Below are positions 17,261-28,200 of a stretch of 64,000 nt of DNA, one piece after another. Location: contig NZ_JACSQJ010000001.1 in the NCBI RefSeq assembly GCF_014836665.1, positions 560,387 to 624,386 of the forward strand, read 5' to 3'. Under the pieces are notes generated by a model, which was not told the origin of the DNA, ran no database searches, and was given only the letters and a program-made list of their open reading frames with translations. Each line of letters opens with the position of its first letter. The stretch's first letter is position 1. The position numbers and the translations under genes were made by a program. Origin of the DNA: Luteimonas colneyensis. Its GTDB lineage: Bacteria > Pseudomonadota > Gammaproteobacteria > Xanthomonadales > Xanthomonadaceae.

Positions 17261-17629
17261 TTACAGGTCACAGTTTGGAGAAAGTGTGACGTCCCACTTC
17301 CCTGCGGCTATCTGCATCCGGCCGACTACTAGTTCCAGTAAGCCCCACACAGTGAGGGTCAGGTCTTCTTTAGTCGCGTCCCTCAGCCCTACGAACTCGT
17401 GAAAAGCGTGATCAAGATCCGAAGGATCTTCGCCTACTGACTCCCAATGTTCATTGCACAAGGCCGGAACGCCAATCTGCTCGGCCACGAATTGGTCTGA
17501 CCATTCCAGACAGCCACGGATTGCAGCTTCGGCGTTGGCATCCTGGCCCGAGAGCAACAGGCGTCCCGCGGTTTTGAAGTTGCCTGCGTCTCGGTACATG
17601 TGCTCGAACACGGTGAACTTTCCTTCCAT
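17261..17629 (-). CDS. Hypothetical acidic protein, about 122 aa
   Basis: No family is recognised. The protein is soluble, acidic and largely helical (KFTVFEHMYRDAGNFKTAGR, ANAEAAIRGCLEWSDQFVAE). Start at ATG 17629 is favoured over ATG 17656, whose upstream sequence has no ribosome site. It is convergent with the NERD gene and divergent from the helicase gene. Its size and context would suit an immunity or accessory protein, but nothing in the sequence proves that. Confidence 0.6.
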   Translation of the reverse strand: MEGKFTVFEHMYRDAGNFKTAGRLLLSGQDANAEAAIRGCLEWSDQFVAEQIGVPALCNEHWESVGEDPSDLDHAFHEFVGLRDATKEDLTLTVWGLLELVVGRMQIAAGKWDVTLSPNCDL

Positions 17630-17738
17630 GAAACCCGTCTCCCAGGTTCTACCCATGGAAGGAGGCTAAGAATTGTCGGTCTCACAACCTGCGAGGGGTC
17701 CCATGATCCGAGCCCTTACCTGCTAGCCTGGCGCCCCT

Positions 17739-20700
17739 ATGTCAGGACTCAATCGCGGCCTCTACGAGCAGCTGGTCACCGAAGGGCTCGAAGAGGCCCT
17801 GTCGGCGTTGGACCCGAAGCATCGAGCCCAACGTGCCCACCTCCATCCAGAGGAGGCGGCAGACCGGATTGCCTTCCACCTGGCCGCCCTCGTCCGCCGC
17901 AGCGTGGCGGCGCTTGATGCCCGCCAGCGCACCGAAGTCGGCGCCCGGCTCGCGCGTGAGGTGACCCGGCTGCTGGCGGCCGAGAGCAAGGGCGTCGATG
18001 CCACCGATGCCCTCTCCACCACCGGCGACGTCCTCCGCGCCATCGCCGCCCTCCGCCCCGACGGGCAGCCCGAGGACGTCCCGCTTCCGGCCACGCCGCT
18101 CCTCGACACCAGGCTGCTAACGAATGCGCCGGGCGAGCCGCGCATCGGTTACCAGCTCAACTCCGAAGTCGCGTCGGCCGACCGCATCGATGTCCTGATG
18201 GCCTTCGTGCGCCAGACGGGCATCCGACCGATGCTCGACCTGCTGCGCCGGCACGTCGACGGTGGCCGCCCTCTGCGTCTCCTGACCACCACGTACACCA
18301 ACTCCACCGAGCTCGCCGCGCTCGAAGCGCTGCGCGACCTTGGGGCTCAGGTTCGGGTGTCTTACGACACCTCCAGCACACGGCTCCATGCCAAGGCCTG
18401 GCTGTTTCACCGCCATACCGGGTTTTCCACCGCGTACATCGGCTCGTCCAACCTGACCTATTCGGCCCAGGTCACCGGCCTGGAGTGGAACGTGCGGGTG
18501 TCAGGCGCCCGCAACCTGGACGTCATCGACAAGTTCTCGGCCGTCTTCGAAAGCTATTGGCAGAACGACGATTTCCGGGACTTTGATGCGGAGGAATTCC
18601 GCGATCTCACCCAGACGCGAGCAGAAGGCCCCCGTGTCTACCTGAGCCCCGTCGAGATCCGCCCCGAGCCGTTCCAGTCGCGCCTGCTGGAGCTGATCCA
18701 GCTCTCCCGCCTGCAGGGCCACCACCGGAACCTGTTGGTCTCGGCCACCGGAACCGGCAAGACGGTCATGGCCGCCCTGGACTACCAGCGGCTACGCAAG
18801 CGTCTGCCGCGCTCAAGGCTGCTGTTTGTTGCCCATCGCAAGGAGATCCTCGACCAGAGCCTGGCCACCTTCCGACATGCGCTCCGGGATGCGGCCTTTG
18901 GCGAGCTGTGGGTGGGCGGCGACCGCCCCGCCCGCTTCGAACATGTTTTTGCATCCATCCAGAGCCTCAGCGCCCGGGGACTCGACAACCTGCCGCCCGA
19001 TCACTTCGATGTCGTGATCATCGACGAGTTCCACCATGCGGCGGCGCCCACCTACAAGGCGCTCCTGGACCACCTGCTCCCGCGAGAGCTCCTCGGCCTG
19101 ACCGCTACGCCTGAGCGTGGCGACGACGAACCCATCCTGCAATGGTTCGGCGGCCGGATTGCCGCGGAACTGAGGCTCTGGGATGCGATCGACCAGCACC
19201 GGCTGGTGCCGTTTGCCTATTACGGGATTGCCGACGGCGCGGACTATCGGAACGTCAGCTGGCGCCGGGGGCGCGGGTACGACCCTCAGGAGCTCAGCCA
19301 ACTCGTCACCGGTGATCACGTGCTGGCGCGCCGGATCATCGCCAACGCGCTGCAGACGGTACCCAATCCGGAGACCATGCGCGCCCTCGGGTTTTGCGTC
19401 TCCGTGGCGCATGCAAGGTTCATGGCGGAGCAATTCAATGACGCCAACCTCCCCGCCGTAGCAGTTTGGGCCGACTCTCCTCGCGAAGAGCGGCGGCAGG
19501 CGCTGCAGGCGCTGGCCGCCGGGGAGATCCGTATCGTCTTCTCGGTGGACCTCTTCAACGAGGGCATCGACGTCCCTTCGGTCGACACCCTGCTACTGCT
19601 GAGGCCGACCGACAGCCCCACCGTATTCCTGCAGCAGCTTGGGCGCGGGTTGCGGCGCGAGCCCAACAAGAGCGTCTGCACCGTGCTGGACTTCGTCGGC
19701 CAGCACCGCAAAGAGTTCCGGATGCACCGTCGTTACGCCGCCCTGCTTGGGGGGAGCCGGAAGCAGATCGAGCGCACCATTGAGCAAGGCTTCCCGTTCT
19801 TGCCGAGCGGCTGCCACATGCAGCTCGACGCGGTAGCCTCGCAACATGTGCTGGAGAACATCCGCCAGAGCCTCCCGAACACCTGGCCGACCCGGGCGCG
19901 GGAGCTGCGGCGCGTCGCCGAGGCTGACGCGACGGTCACGCTGAAGAACTTCCTCGACCAGACCGGGATCGAGCTGGAAGACGTTTACGCCAACAACAAG
20001 AGCTGGTCCGATCTTCTCGAAGCGGTGGCGTTGCCACGCTTCCTGGCGGGCCACATGAAACACCGCTGCGTCGGGCGCTCGGGCGCCTGCTTCATATCGA
20101 CGACGCCCTGCGCATCGAGCAGTACCGGACTTTCTGCGAAGCGCCGACCGCGCCTGATGTTGCAGCACTGGACATTCGGACGCGTCGACTGCTCCACATG
20201 CTCGCAACCGTCCTCACCGAGACCGTACTGAAAAGTGATGAGACGCTACAGGAAGCAGCCGATCTCATCTGCGCACATCCGCAAGTCCTTGCCGAGCTGC
20301 GCCAGCTTCTGGACGTATTGGCGGATCGCATCGAGCACCTACAGCAAGCACTCTCGACCCATCCGGACGTCCCACTGCGTGTCCATGCGAGATACACCCG
20401 TCGAGAGGTACTGGCGGCCTTCGCGAACGGAATCGAACTAAAGGTTCCCGAGTGGCGGGAAGGCGTGCGTTGGCTACCCGAAGCTCAAGTCGACTTGTTG
20501 GCGTTTACGCTTGACAAGACAAGTGGTCGCTTCTCACCAACGACCCGATACCGGGACTATGCGATTAGCCCATCGCGCATCCATTGGGAGAGCCAGTCCC
20601 GCACCCGTGAAGGGAGTGAAACTGGCAGGCGATACCAGACCCACGAGAGTAGTGGCAGCTGGGTCCTGCCATTCGCCCGCCTCACCCCTGATGATCGTGC

Positions 20701-20827
20701 GTTCTGGCTCCTGGGCCCGGCCACTTATGTGAGTCATGAAGGAGAACGCCCAATGGGGATTACCTGGCGTTTAGCGCACGCACTTCCAGGGGATCTCTTT
20801 GCCAGCTTCGGGGCAGCCGTGTCCTAG
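17739..20827 (+). pseudogene. PLD-helicase-DUF3427 protein gene, one frameshift near 20,050
   Basis: Intact relatives have about 1,030 residues. Domains seen in order: N-terminal helical part; PLD-like nuclease domain with LHAKAWLF (His near 215) and IGSSNLT; SF2 helicase with Walker A SATGTGKTVMA (near 337), DEFH box VVIIDEFHHA (near 428), LTATPER, and motif VI QQLGRGLRREP; then DUF3427. Frame 1 runs to 20231 but turns to nonsense after RFLAGH. The sensible sequence (ETPLRRALGRLLHIDDALRI) continues in another frame through to VLPFARLTPDDRAFWL and the stop at 20827. One missing base near the GGGCC at 20048-20052 explains this; it may be a real mutation or a sequencing error. Such proteins occur in defence islands and probably act on DNA. 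Confidence 0.85.
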
Positions 20828-21030
20828 TAAGGTCACCGCACAGCAGCTGCAGCCGCATCCCGCCTGTCCGCTTGGCCGCCGACCATCGGAGCAGAAGCAG
20901 CACCATCGCGGCACCCTTCAATACCGGGCTTTGCCAATAACCACTGGCACGGCAAACGGCACAGGTCAATGCAGCGACACTTCGATCCAAACAACAATTA
21001 TGAAAATGGCTCGGCGCCAGGGAACGGAAA
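20828..21030. other. Intergenic, no gene seen
   Basis: This 203-base stretch between the helicase and J-protein genes holds no gene that I can support. Base composition falls here, going from GC-rich to clearly more AT-rich, and stays lower through to 25.2 kb. Confidence 0.4.
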
Positions 21031-22275
21031 ATGGGGAAAATTCGGACACACTACGACAACCTTAAGGTCGCGCGTGATGCGCCGGACGTGGTCATCCGCG
21101 CCGCCTATAAGGCACTCGTTCAGAAGCACCACCCGGACAAGAACCCCGGGGATATGCACGCAACACGAGCGCTCCAAATCATCAATCAATCTTATGAAAT
21201 TCTCTCCAATCCCAGTCGGCGCGTCCTGCATGACAAATGGATAGCGCAAGAGGAGCTGTCGCACTCGAATGCAACAGCGAGATCTGGTTCGCACTCTTCC
21301 TCAACCCCACCACCGCCGCCTCCACCGCCGCCTCCCACACCACCACCGCCGCCTCCCCCACCTCCACCGCCCCGCGCAGACACGCCGAGTGAAGATCCCG
21401 ATTTTCCGCGAGATGGCGGAGCACGCCAGCAGAGGGCAGATAGTCCGGGGTTCTGGTCAAAGCTGATAAATGGTCATTTTGGCCTCGCCACAACCTACTG
21501 GGTATTCGGGCTGGCTCCTTGGCTCGCCGTTAATCTTGCGTTCGCGGTCATAGAGCCCCTGGCTGCCATAAGAACAGCCGCTTTTTGGATTCTATTAGCA
21601 ATACTGGCCTACTTAGCTTACTGGATCACCTTTGCGATCGGCTGCTGGCGTGCTGCGACGAGATATCAGGGGCCTACCATCTGGAGCTCGCTCACAAAGG
21701 TCGTTCTCTGTCTTGGCTGGTTGAACACGACTGTTATCGGCCTCTCCGCACTGACCCTTCTGAACCTGCTGGTGCAAGGCGGCCCGCCGAACGCGGCTTC
21801 GGATACTCCCCGCCACCAGCCCGTACATGACGCACCGCAAGGTAGGCCTCCAGCAACGGCACAATCGCAAGAACCAGACGAACCGGATAGTTGGGAACTC
21901 TTGATCCCTAGCGATCACCCGGCTTATGACGTGGTCCACGATGGGGCCAACTGGGTGACGACCCACTTAAATACGGAAGTGGAATTATCTATCCACAATG
22001 AAACCCTTCGACGCAGAGACGGGCAGATCACCTTTTGGGAGCGCAAAAGACACTTGGTAGCGTACATCAGATCATCCGGCATCGAGTACCCAGATAAGTT
22101 CACGAACTGGACTCTGTACTGCCACGAGAGAACCTACTCTTGGGGAGTCATTATCGAGAAAAATAGGTTCGGGAGAGTCCTCTACGCTCAAGACTTTGGC
22201 GACAAATTCAAAGAACCGCTAGAGCCAGGCTCCAAACTTGAAGCATACCACTCAGCGTTCTGTCGCGATCAATAG
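21031..22275 (+). CDS. J-domain protein with poly-proline linker and three membrane segments
   Basis: The protein has 414 residues. Residues 1-70 are a J-domain, with HPD at 34-36 in VQKHHPDKNPGD and YEILSNPSRRVLHDKW, which would recruit and stimulate an Hsp70. Residues 93-114 are almost pure proline. Three hydrophobic segments follow at about 150-175, 183-207 and 222-248, then a 160-residue soluble tail with SWELLIPSDHPAYDVV and YCHERTYSWGVIIEKN. No zinc or substrate domain of DnaJ is present. The arrangement resembles membrane-bound type III J-proteins. It lies in the more AT-rich part of the island and is convergent with the AlbA_2/DUF262 pair. The function is unknown. Confidence 0.8.
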   Translation: MGKIRTHYDNLKVARDAPDVVIRAAYKALVQKHHPDKNPGDMHATRALQIINQSYEILSNPSRRVLHDKWIAQEELSHSNATARSGSHSSSTPPPPPPPPPPTPPPPPPPPPPPRADTPSEDPDFPRDGGARQQRADSPGFWSKLINGHFGLATTYWVFGLAPWLAVNLAFAVIEPLAAIRTAAFWILLAILAYLAYWITFAIGCWRAATRYQGPTIWSSLTKVVLCLGWLNTTVIGLSALTLLNLLVQGGPPNAASDTPRHQPVHDAPQGRPPATAQSQEPDEPDSWELLIPSDHPAYDVVHDGANWVTTHLNTEVELSIHNETLRRRDGQITFWERKRHLVAYIRSSGIEYPDKFTNWTLYCHERTYSWGVIIEKNRFGRVLYAQDFGDKFKEPLEPGSKLEAYHSAFCRDQ

Positions 22276-22485
22276 CGCGCTCGTCGTGGACGGCAATCCC
22301 ATCGCGAACCAACTGCCGCCAAAAATGGATTTTTTAACAACCGGTGATCTGCCCCGTTTGGCCGTACCAGTGATTACTGGCAAACGCCGTTACTGACCCC
22401 GTGATTTCCTGCTCAGGTGTAACTCTTACACGGAGACAGATGAGCGTTGTGATAGAAGAAGAGCAAGAGCCAACGACTCGCCACT

Positions 22486-23244
22486 CTATCGATACGATCT
22501 CTTTCGAAGCAAGTGCTCCTCAAAGTCTTCAATATCGATGCGGATCGTCTTATTTCCGTTACGAAGGTAGTACTCCCACCGCTTCCCATCAATGGATCGC
22601 ACAAACGTAAGCTCATGCCTTGCCACTACCCGCAGCACGGCCACACTTTTACCTTCGATAGTCACAATCTGTACATCCACATACGGATCCACCCGTCGTC
22701 CATCGCGAATGCGGCCTGCGATTAAACTAGACAGCTCCAACTGCCATCGGTCCGCCCCATTAATACCGAGGGCATAGTCTGCCTCCAAGCCGCAGATGCG
22801 CTTCTCATCGTCTACCCCAACCAGAAGGATCCCACCGTCTGCATTTGCGAACCCACAGATCGTCTTTAGAATCTCATGTGCGACCGAATCACTTCGATGC
22901 CGTTGCCCGGTGGCCTCGTGTCGCTTGATGTCACACAGCAAAGAGCTCTTTAGCTCGAGCGTCGAAGACTCATCGTACTGACCCAAGAGAGCAGGAACGT
23001 CGATGGGCGCCAACGCTCCCGAAACCCGCAGCACTCTTCCAGTCTTTAGTCCTCCCTCATTGAAGCCCGGCAACAGGTCCAAGCCAAACGGCTGGATTCT
23101 TTCCCTTACTGCGAGCGCGCTACCCAGCTCGTCACCGAGGTCAAGGCCGCACAGCGCGATGAGGTCGGCCAAAGTCACATCTGTGCCAGCCCCCTGCAGC
23201 GCCTGCGCAACCACCTGTTCGAACGTGCGCGAGACCAAGACCAT
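22486..23244 (-). CDS. Schlafen AlbA_2 domain (ATP-binding) protein
   Basis: The 252-residue protein has an N-terminal part of about 85 residues and a Schlafen AlbA_2 domain from about residue 90: ESSTLELKSSLLCDIKRH, then KTICGFANADGGILLVGVDD with KRICGLEADY, and VAVLRVVARH near the end. AlbA_2 domains occur in predicted nucleic-acid-binding regulators and in defence genes. The start follows the DUF262 gene stop by 6 bases, so the two are surely cotranscribed. No DNA-binding winged helix is present at the C-terminus, unlike many AlbA_2 regulators. It may act as nuclease, sensor or regulator of the DUF262 protein. Confidence 0.8.
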   Translation of the reverse strand: MVLVSRTFEQVVAQALQGAGTDVTLADLIALCGLDLGDELGSALAVRERIQPFGLDLLPGFNEGGLKTGRVLRVSGALAPIDVPALLGQYDESSTLELKSSLLCDIKRHEATGQRHRSDSVAHEILKTICGFANADGGILLVGVDDEKRICGLEADYALGINGADRWQLELSSLIAGRIRDGRRVDPYVDVQIVTIEGKSVAVLRVVARHELTFVRSIDGKRWEYYLRNGNKTIRIDIEDFEEHLLRKRSYR

Positions 23245-23250
23245 GGCCTC

Positions 23251-25179
23251 TCACCCAGAGATTCGGGTGAGACTCAGCAAGTAGTCCGCCATGTCGGTCG
23301 CGCGCCGATCCCAAAAATCTTTCGGTCGAGGTTCATCAGCGACGAGGAACTCAAACGCAGCGGACGAAATGAACGCTCGTTCAAGAATTGACCGCGAACT
23401 ATCATAAGACACAGCCTTCTCATGCAACGCCGCGCTGGGCACGCGAGAGCGCCACCACAAGTTACTCTCGCGACTGAGCGGGATCATATTCGCTAGTGAC
23501 TCGCAGTAGTTCCGCCCAGCCATCCTGAGGTTAAGAATGGACGCTAAGGAGCCAGCCGCGTTGTTCTTGCACCAATCGCGCGGATAAATATGATGTAGCT
23601 CAACACCAGTTTCTGACGGAAATTCCAAGACCACGGACGGATCCAACAGGTCTCTATGCGCACGCGCAATCATAGGCAGTGCAAGTGCCTTGCCAAACGC
23701 ACCAGAGGGCTTTTTGTCTGTCAAGCGATCAACTAGATGATCGCGCGCTGGAACACTGCGCTCCATGAAGGCGTCAAGTTTCTCCTGCGCAATACTGGCC
23801 CACGCACCGAAACTTGCATGCTCTGCCCGGTTATAGAGAAGCTCTTTTAAGAACTTCAAATCCGCAGCGCTTTGGGTCAAGAACCCTTGATCGTATCGTC
23901 CGGTCAAGGAGTTAATCCAAAAGAAGGCACGATATGCTGCATCTAATTCGGCCATCGTCCAATGATCACGGAACCTGGCGTCGTTATCCATATACCAGCG
24001 CAATGCTAGGAAGATTACTGACGATACTGGATAGGGGCAGTCCTTCATCCCAAAAGAGCCGCCCGCTACGACATTTTGGAAACTGCCGAAATAGCTGGCC
24101 AGCCGTTCCGGCTGGGCGATGACGTCGTTCCAGAACTGCGGGGGTGTCGCCAGAAGATCCCCTGCCTTCACGCTAGTGATCGATGCAACCTGCCGTCTCC
24201 CAACGCGTCTAGGCGCTGCCTTCTCCGAATCGAGCGCGATGTAGCATGCGGTAACCGCCTGCGCGACGAGTTCTGGTCTGTCCTTCTTATCTGCCCAACC
24301 TACTGCCCCATCCATCTGACCGAGCTCGTCGATCCAATCACGAAGCAAGACAGGATCATCGCTGTTGACCGTATCGTTGTACAACCAGCTGTGAAGCAGA
24401 TCGACAGTTGACACCTTCGTGCCAGTGGTATTGAGAGTCTCGAAGATCTCGCAGATGTCGCCAAGTCCGTAATCTTGCGGGACGACATAGACGGCGAGCA
24501 GTGTCTTATTGATGCCAGAAAAGGCTTGTTTGAGAATTACGTCGCGACGATCAAGCTCCTCCGGATCTGGCAAGACGCCGCCAGGGTAGTTCGCAGGATT
24601 GCGGATCGCTTGCAGGTAACGCATCCACTGCGGGAACAGTTCTTCGCCCGCCTCGTAGCTCGCAAGAGGAAATAGACCGTTCGCAATCGCCACCGCCTCA
24701 GAGGTGAGCCCACGACGAACAATCTCAACTTCCTTTAGGTACGCAATACGAGCTGCGTCGTCCCTAGCCCGTACATCTAAGAAGTAGCGCCCCGAAAACT
24801 TCGAGCGCGCACCCTGTGCGCGGAGCCCTCCAAAAGCCATGGCTAGCGCTGTGCACCTCTGGCGGCCATCTAATATCGCAAAGAACTTTCTGGGGCGGTT
24901 CTCCGCCGCCACATCAGAGAAGCGCGCTACAGGCTGCGCATCTGGATTCGACGAGTCGGGAATCGAGATTGCCTCGAGACTTAGTTCCGAACCATCGGGT
25001 TGCTCCCACAAAGTAGCCATGCCGATTGGCCGCGCTTCGATCACGGAATGGACGAGACCCACGACGTCTGACTCAGACCAAACGAAGTCCCGCTGAAACG
25101 ATGGCACTAGCCACGAGCTGTCGCGAAGCAGACTAAGCAATTGGGATATGCCAACTGCTTCAACCTTGAGACCTGACAT
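23251..25179 (-). CDS. DUF262/HNH (GmrSD-like) protein
   Basis: The 642-residue protein has the DUF262 signature VPSFQRDFVWSESDVVGLVH near residue 25 and ILDGRQRCTALAMAFGG near 104, the ParB-like nucleotide-binding core of GmrS. The C-terminal part has LHHIYPRDWCKNN near residue 527 with NMIPLSRESN, an HNH (DUF1524/GmrD-like) nuclease motif. GmrSD-type proteins are modification-dependent restriction enzymes that use nucleotide hydrolysis. Here a single polypeptide holds both halves, paired with an AlbA_2 protein. Base composition is lower in GC than the flanking core genes, which suggests acquisition. Activity and target are inferred. Confidence 0.85.
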   Translation of the reverse strand: MSGLKVEAVGISQLLSLLRDSSWLVPSFQRDFVWSESDVVGLVHSVIEARPIGMATLWEQPDGSELSLEAISIPDSSNPDAQPVARFSDVAAENRPRKFFAILDGRQRCTALAMAFGGLRAQGARSKFSGRYFLDVRARDDAARIAYLKEVEIVRRGLTSEAVAIANGLFPLASYEAGEELFPQWMRYLQAIRNPANYPGGVLPDPEELDRRDVILKQAFSGINKTLLAVYVVPQDYGLGDICEIFETLNTTGTKVSTVDLLHSWLYNDTVNSDDPVLLRDWIDELGQMDGAVGWADKKDRPELVAQAVTACYIALDSEKAAPRRVGRRQVASITSVKAGDLLATPPQFWNDVIAQPERLASYFGSFQNVVAGGSFGMKDCPYPVSSVIFLALRWYMDNDARFRDHWTMAELDAAYRAFFWINSLTGRYDQGFLTQSAADLKFLKELLYNRAEHASFGAWASIAQEKLDAFMERSVPARDHLVDRLTDKKPSGAFGKALALPMIARAHRDLLDPSVVLEFPSETGVELHHIYPRDWCKNNAAGSLASILNLRMAGRNYCESLANMIPLSRESNLWWRSRVPSAALHEKAVSYDSSRSILERAFISSAAFEFLVADEPRPKDFWDRRATDMADYLLSLTRISG

Positions 25180-25220
25180 TCTTTCCCCCTGATTTGTATT
25201 GATCTCTCTGGACCGGGACG

Positions 25221-28200
25221 CTACATATTCCGCCGATACTCCCCACCCACATCATAAAGCGCATGGCTGATCTGCCCCAGGCTATGCGTCTTCACCGCCT
25301 CCATCAGCGCCTCGAACACATTCCTGCGTTCCCGCGCCGTCTTCTGCAGATAGCCCAGGCCATGCCCGTCATGCGGCTCGGTCGCCGCCGCGGCATCGTC
25401 CTCCACCACGTGCGCATGCTCGGTCTCCCCGACCGGCGCCAGCACGTTGCGGGCCGTCTGCCACAGGCGCACGTTCTCGATCTGCTGCCCCTTCTCTTCT
25501 TCCGTTGAGCGGATCAGCTCGATCTCGGTGGTCACTTCGCCCGCGTGCTCCTTCGGCAGGAAGGTGTTCACGCCCACCAGCGGCAGGCTGCCGTCGTGCT
25601 TCTTGTGCTCGTAGTACAGGCTCTCTTCCTGGATCTTGCCGCGCTGGTACATGGTGTCCATGGCGCCCAGCACGCCGCCGCGCTCGCTGATGGCTTCGAA
25701 CTCCTTGTACACGGCCTCTTCCACGATGTCGGTCAGGTAATCCACCGCGAAGCTGCCCTGCCAGGGGTTCTCGATGAAGTTCAGCCCCAACTCCTTGTTG
25801 ATGATCATCTGGATGGCCACGGCGCGGCGCACGCTCTCTTCGGTCGGCGTGGTGATGGCTTCGTCGTAGGCGTTGGTGTGCAGCGAGTTGGCGTTGTCGA
25901 ACAGCGCGTACAGCGCCTGCAGCGTGGTGCGGATGTCGTTGAACTGGATCTCCTGCGCGTGCAGGCTCCGGCCGCTGGTCTGGATGTGGTACTTCATCAT
26001 CTGGCTGCGTTCGTTGGCGCCGTAGCGCTCGCGCATGGCGCGCGCCCAGATGCGGCGGGCCACGCGGCCGATGACGGTGTACTCGGGGTCCATGCCGTTG
26101 GAGAAGAAGAACGACAGGTTGGGCGCGAAGTCGTCGATCTTCATGCCGCGGGCGAGGTAGTACTCGACGATGGTGAAGCCGTTCGACAGCGTAAAGGCGA
26201 GCTGGCTGATCGGGTTCGCGCCGGCCTCGGCGATGTGGTAGCCGGAGATCGACACGGAATAGAAGTTGCGCACGCCGTTGTCGACGAAGTACTGCTGGAT
26301 GTCGCCCATCATGCGCAGGGCGAATTCGGTGCTGAAGATGCAGGTGTTCTGGGCCTGGTCTTCTTTCAGGATGTCGGCCTGCACGGTGCCGCGCACGGTC
26401 TTGAGGGTCTCGGCCTTGATGCGGGCATAGGTCTCGGCATCCACCATCTGGTCGCCGGACACGCCCAGGAGGCCCAGGCCCAGGCCGTCGTTGGTCGGCG
26501 GCAGCTCGCCGTGGTAGCGCGGGCGCTCGCGCCCTTCGAACAGTTCGTCCAGCTTCGCCTGCGCCTGCTGCCAGCGGGCATCGTCGGCCTTCAGGTACTT
26601 CTCCACCTGCTGGTCCACGGCGCAGTTCATGAACATCGCCAGGATCATCGGCGCGGGGCCGTTGATGGTCATCGAGACGCTGGTGGTGGGCGCGCACAGG
26701 TCGAAGCCGGAGTACAGCTTCTTCATGTCGTCCAGCGTGGGGATGTTGACGCCGGAGTTGCCGATCTTGCCGTAGATGTCCGGGCGCGGCGCGGGGTCCT
26801 CGCCGTACAGGGTGACGCTGTCGAACGCGGTGGACAGGCGCGCGGCGGGCTGGCCGACCGAGAGGTAATGGAAGCGGCGGTTGGTGCGCTCGGGCGTGCC
26901 TTCGCCGGCGAACATGCGGATCGGGTCCTCGCCGGTGCGGCGGTACGGGTACACGCCGCCGGTGTAGGGATAGCTGCCCGGCAGGTTCTCCTTGCCGAGG
27001 AAGGTCAGCAGCTCGCCCCAGCTCCGGTACGTGGGCGCGGCGATCTTCGGCACCTTCTGGTGGCTCAAGGATTCGCGGTAGTTCTCCACGCGGATGGTCT
27101 TGCCGCGCACCTGGTACTCGTTCACCTCGTCGGTGATCAACTTGAGCCGCTGCGGCCACTCGCGCAGGTTGCGCAGGTTCTCGCTGGTCAGCGACTGCAC
27201 GGCGTCGTTGTAGCGCTGGCGGAGCGTCGACAGCGAGCGGTCGCCTTCGACGGTCAGGTCTTCGCCGTTGAAGAGGTCCAGCGCCTTCGGCAGCCTGTCA
27301 TCGCCCAGTTCCTTCAGCGACTGCCAGAACGACTGCGCGCGGTCGGCGGCCTCGGCCTGCTTCTCGATCGAGGCGTTGATCGCCCGGCCCTGTTCGGCGA
27401 TCTCGGCGAGGTAGCGGATGCGGCTGCCCGGGATCAGCACGGTCGCGCGCGGCTCGCGCAGCGAGGTGTCGATGTCCGGCTGGAAGCTGCAGCGCGCGGT
27501 GGCGCCGGCCTCGGCCAGCGCGGGCACCTTCTCCCGTAGCAGCCGGCACAGGTTGGCGAACATCCAGCTGACGCCGGGGTCGTTGAACTGCGAGGCAATC
27601 GTCGGGTAGACCGGCACGTCTTCGTCCGCGGTCTGGAAGGCCACGCGGTTGCGCTTCCACTGCTTGCGGATGTCGCGCAGGGCGTCTTCGGCGCCGCGCT
27701 TGTCGTACTTGTTGAGCACGATCAGCTCGGCATAGTCGATCATGTCGATCTTCTCGAGCTGGCTGGCCGCGCCGTAGTCGCTGGTCATGACGTACATCGG
27801 GAAGTCGACCAGGTCGACGATCTCCGAGTCCGACTGGCCGATGCCGGCGGTCTCCACGATCACCAGGTCGTAGCCCAGGCCCTTCAGGAAGCCGATGCAG
27901 TCTTTCAGCACGGCATTGGTCGCCACGTTCTGGCGGCGCGTGGCCATGGAGCGCATGTACACGCGGTGGCTGCGCAGCGAGTTCATGCGGATGCGGTCGC
28001 CCAGCAGCGCGCCACCAGTGCGGCGGCGGGTTGGGTCGACCGAGATCACGGCGATGCGCATCTCGGCGAAGCTGGCGAGGAAGCGGTTCAGCAGCTCGTC
28101 GGTCACGGACGACTTGCCGGCGCCGCCGGTGCCGGTGATGCCGATGACCGGCGTCGGGCCGGCGTGCCCGGCCGCGCCCGCTGCCCACTGCTTGCGCAGC

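Noticed and set aside
21192-21383. Minus-strand poly-glycine protein
   Set aside because: It is only the antisense of the poly-proline linker of the J-domain protein.
22276-22485. Hairpin GTGTAACTCTTACAC near 22,420 as a terminator or operator
   Set aside because: A short palindrome is visible, but with no T tract and no clear link to either convergent gene.
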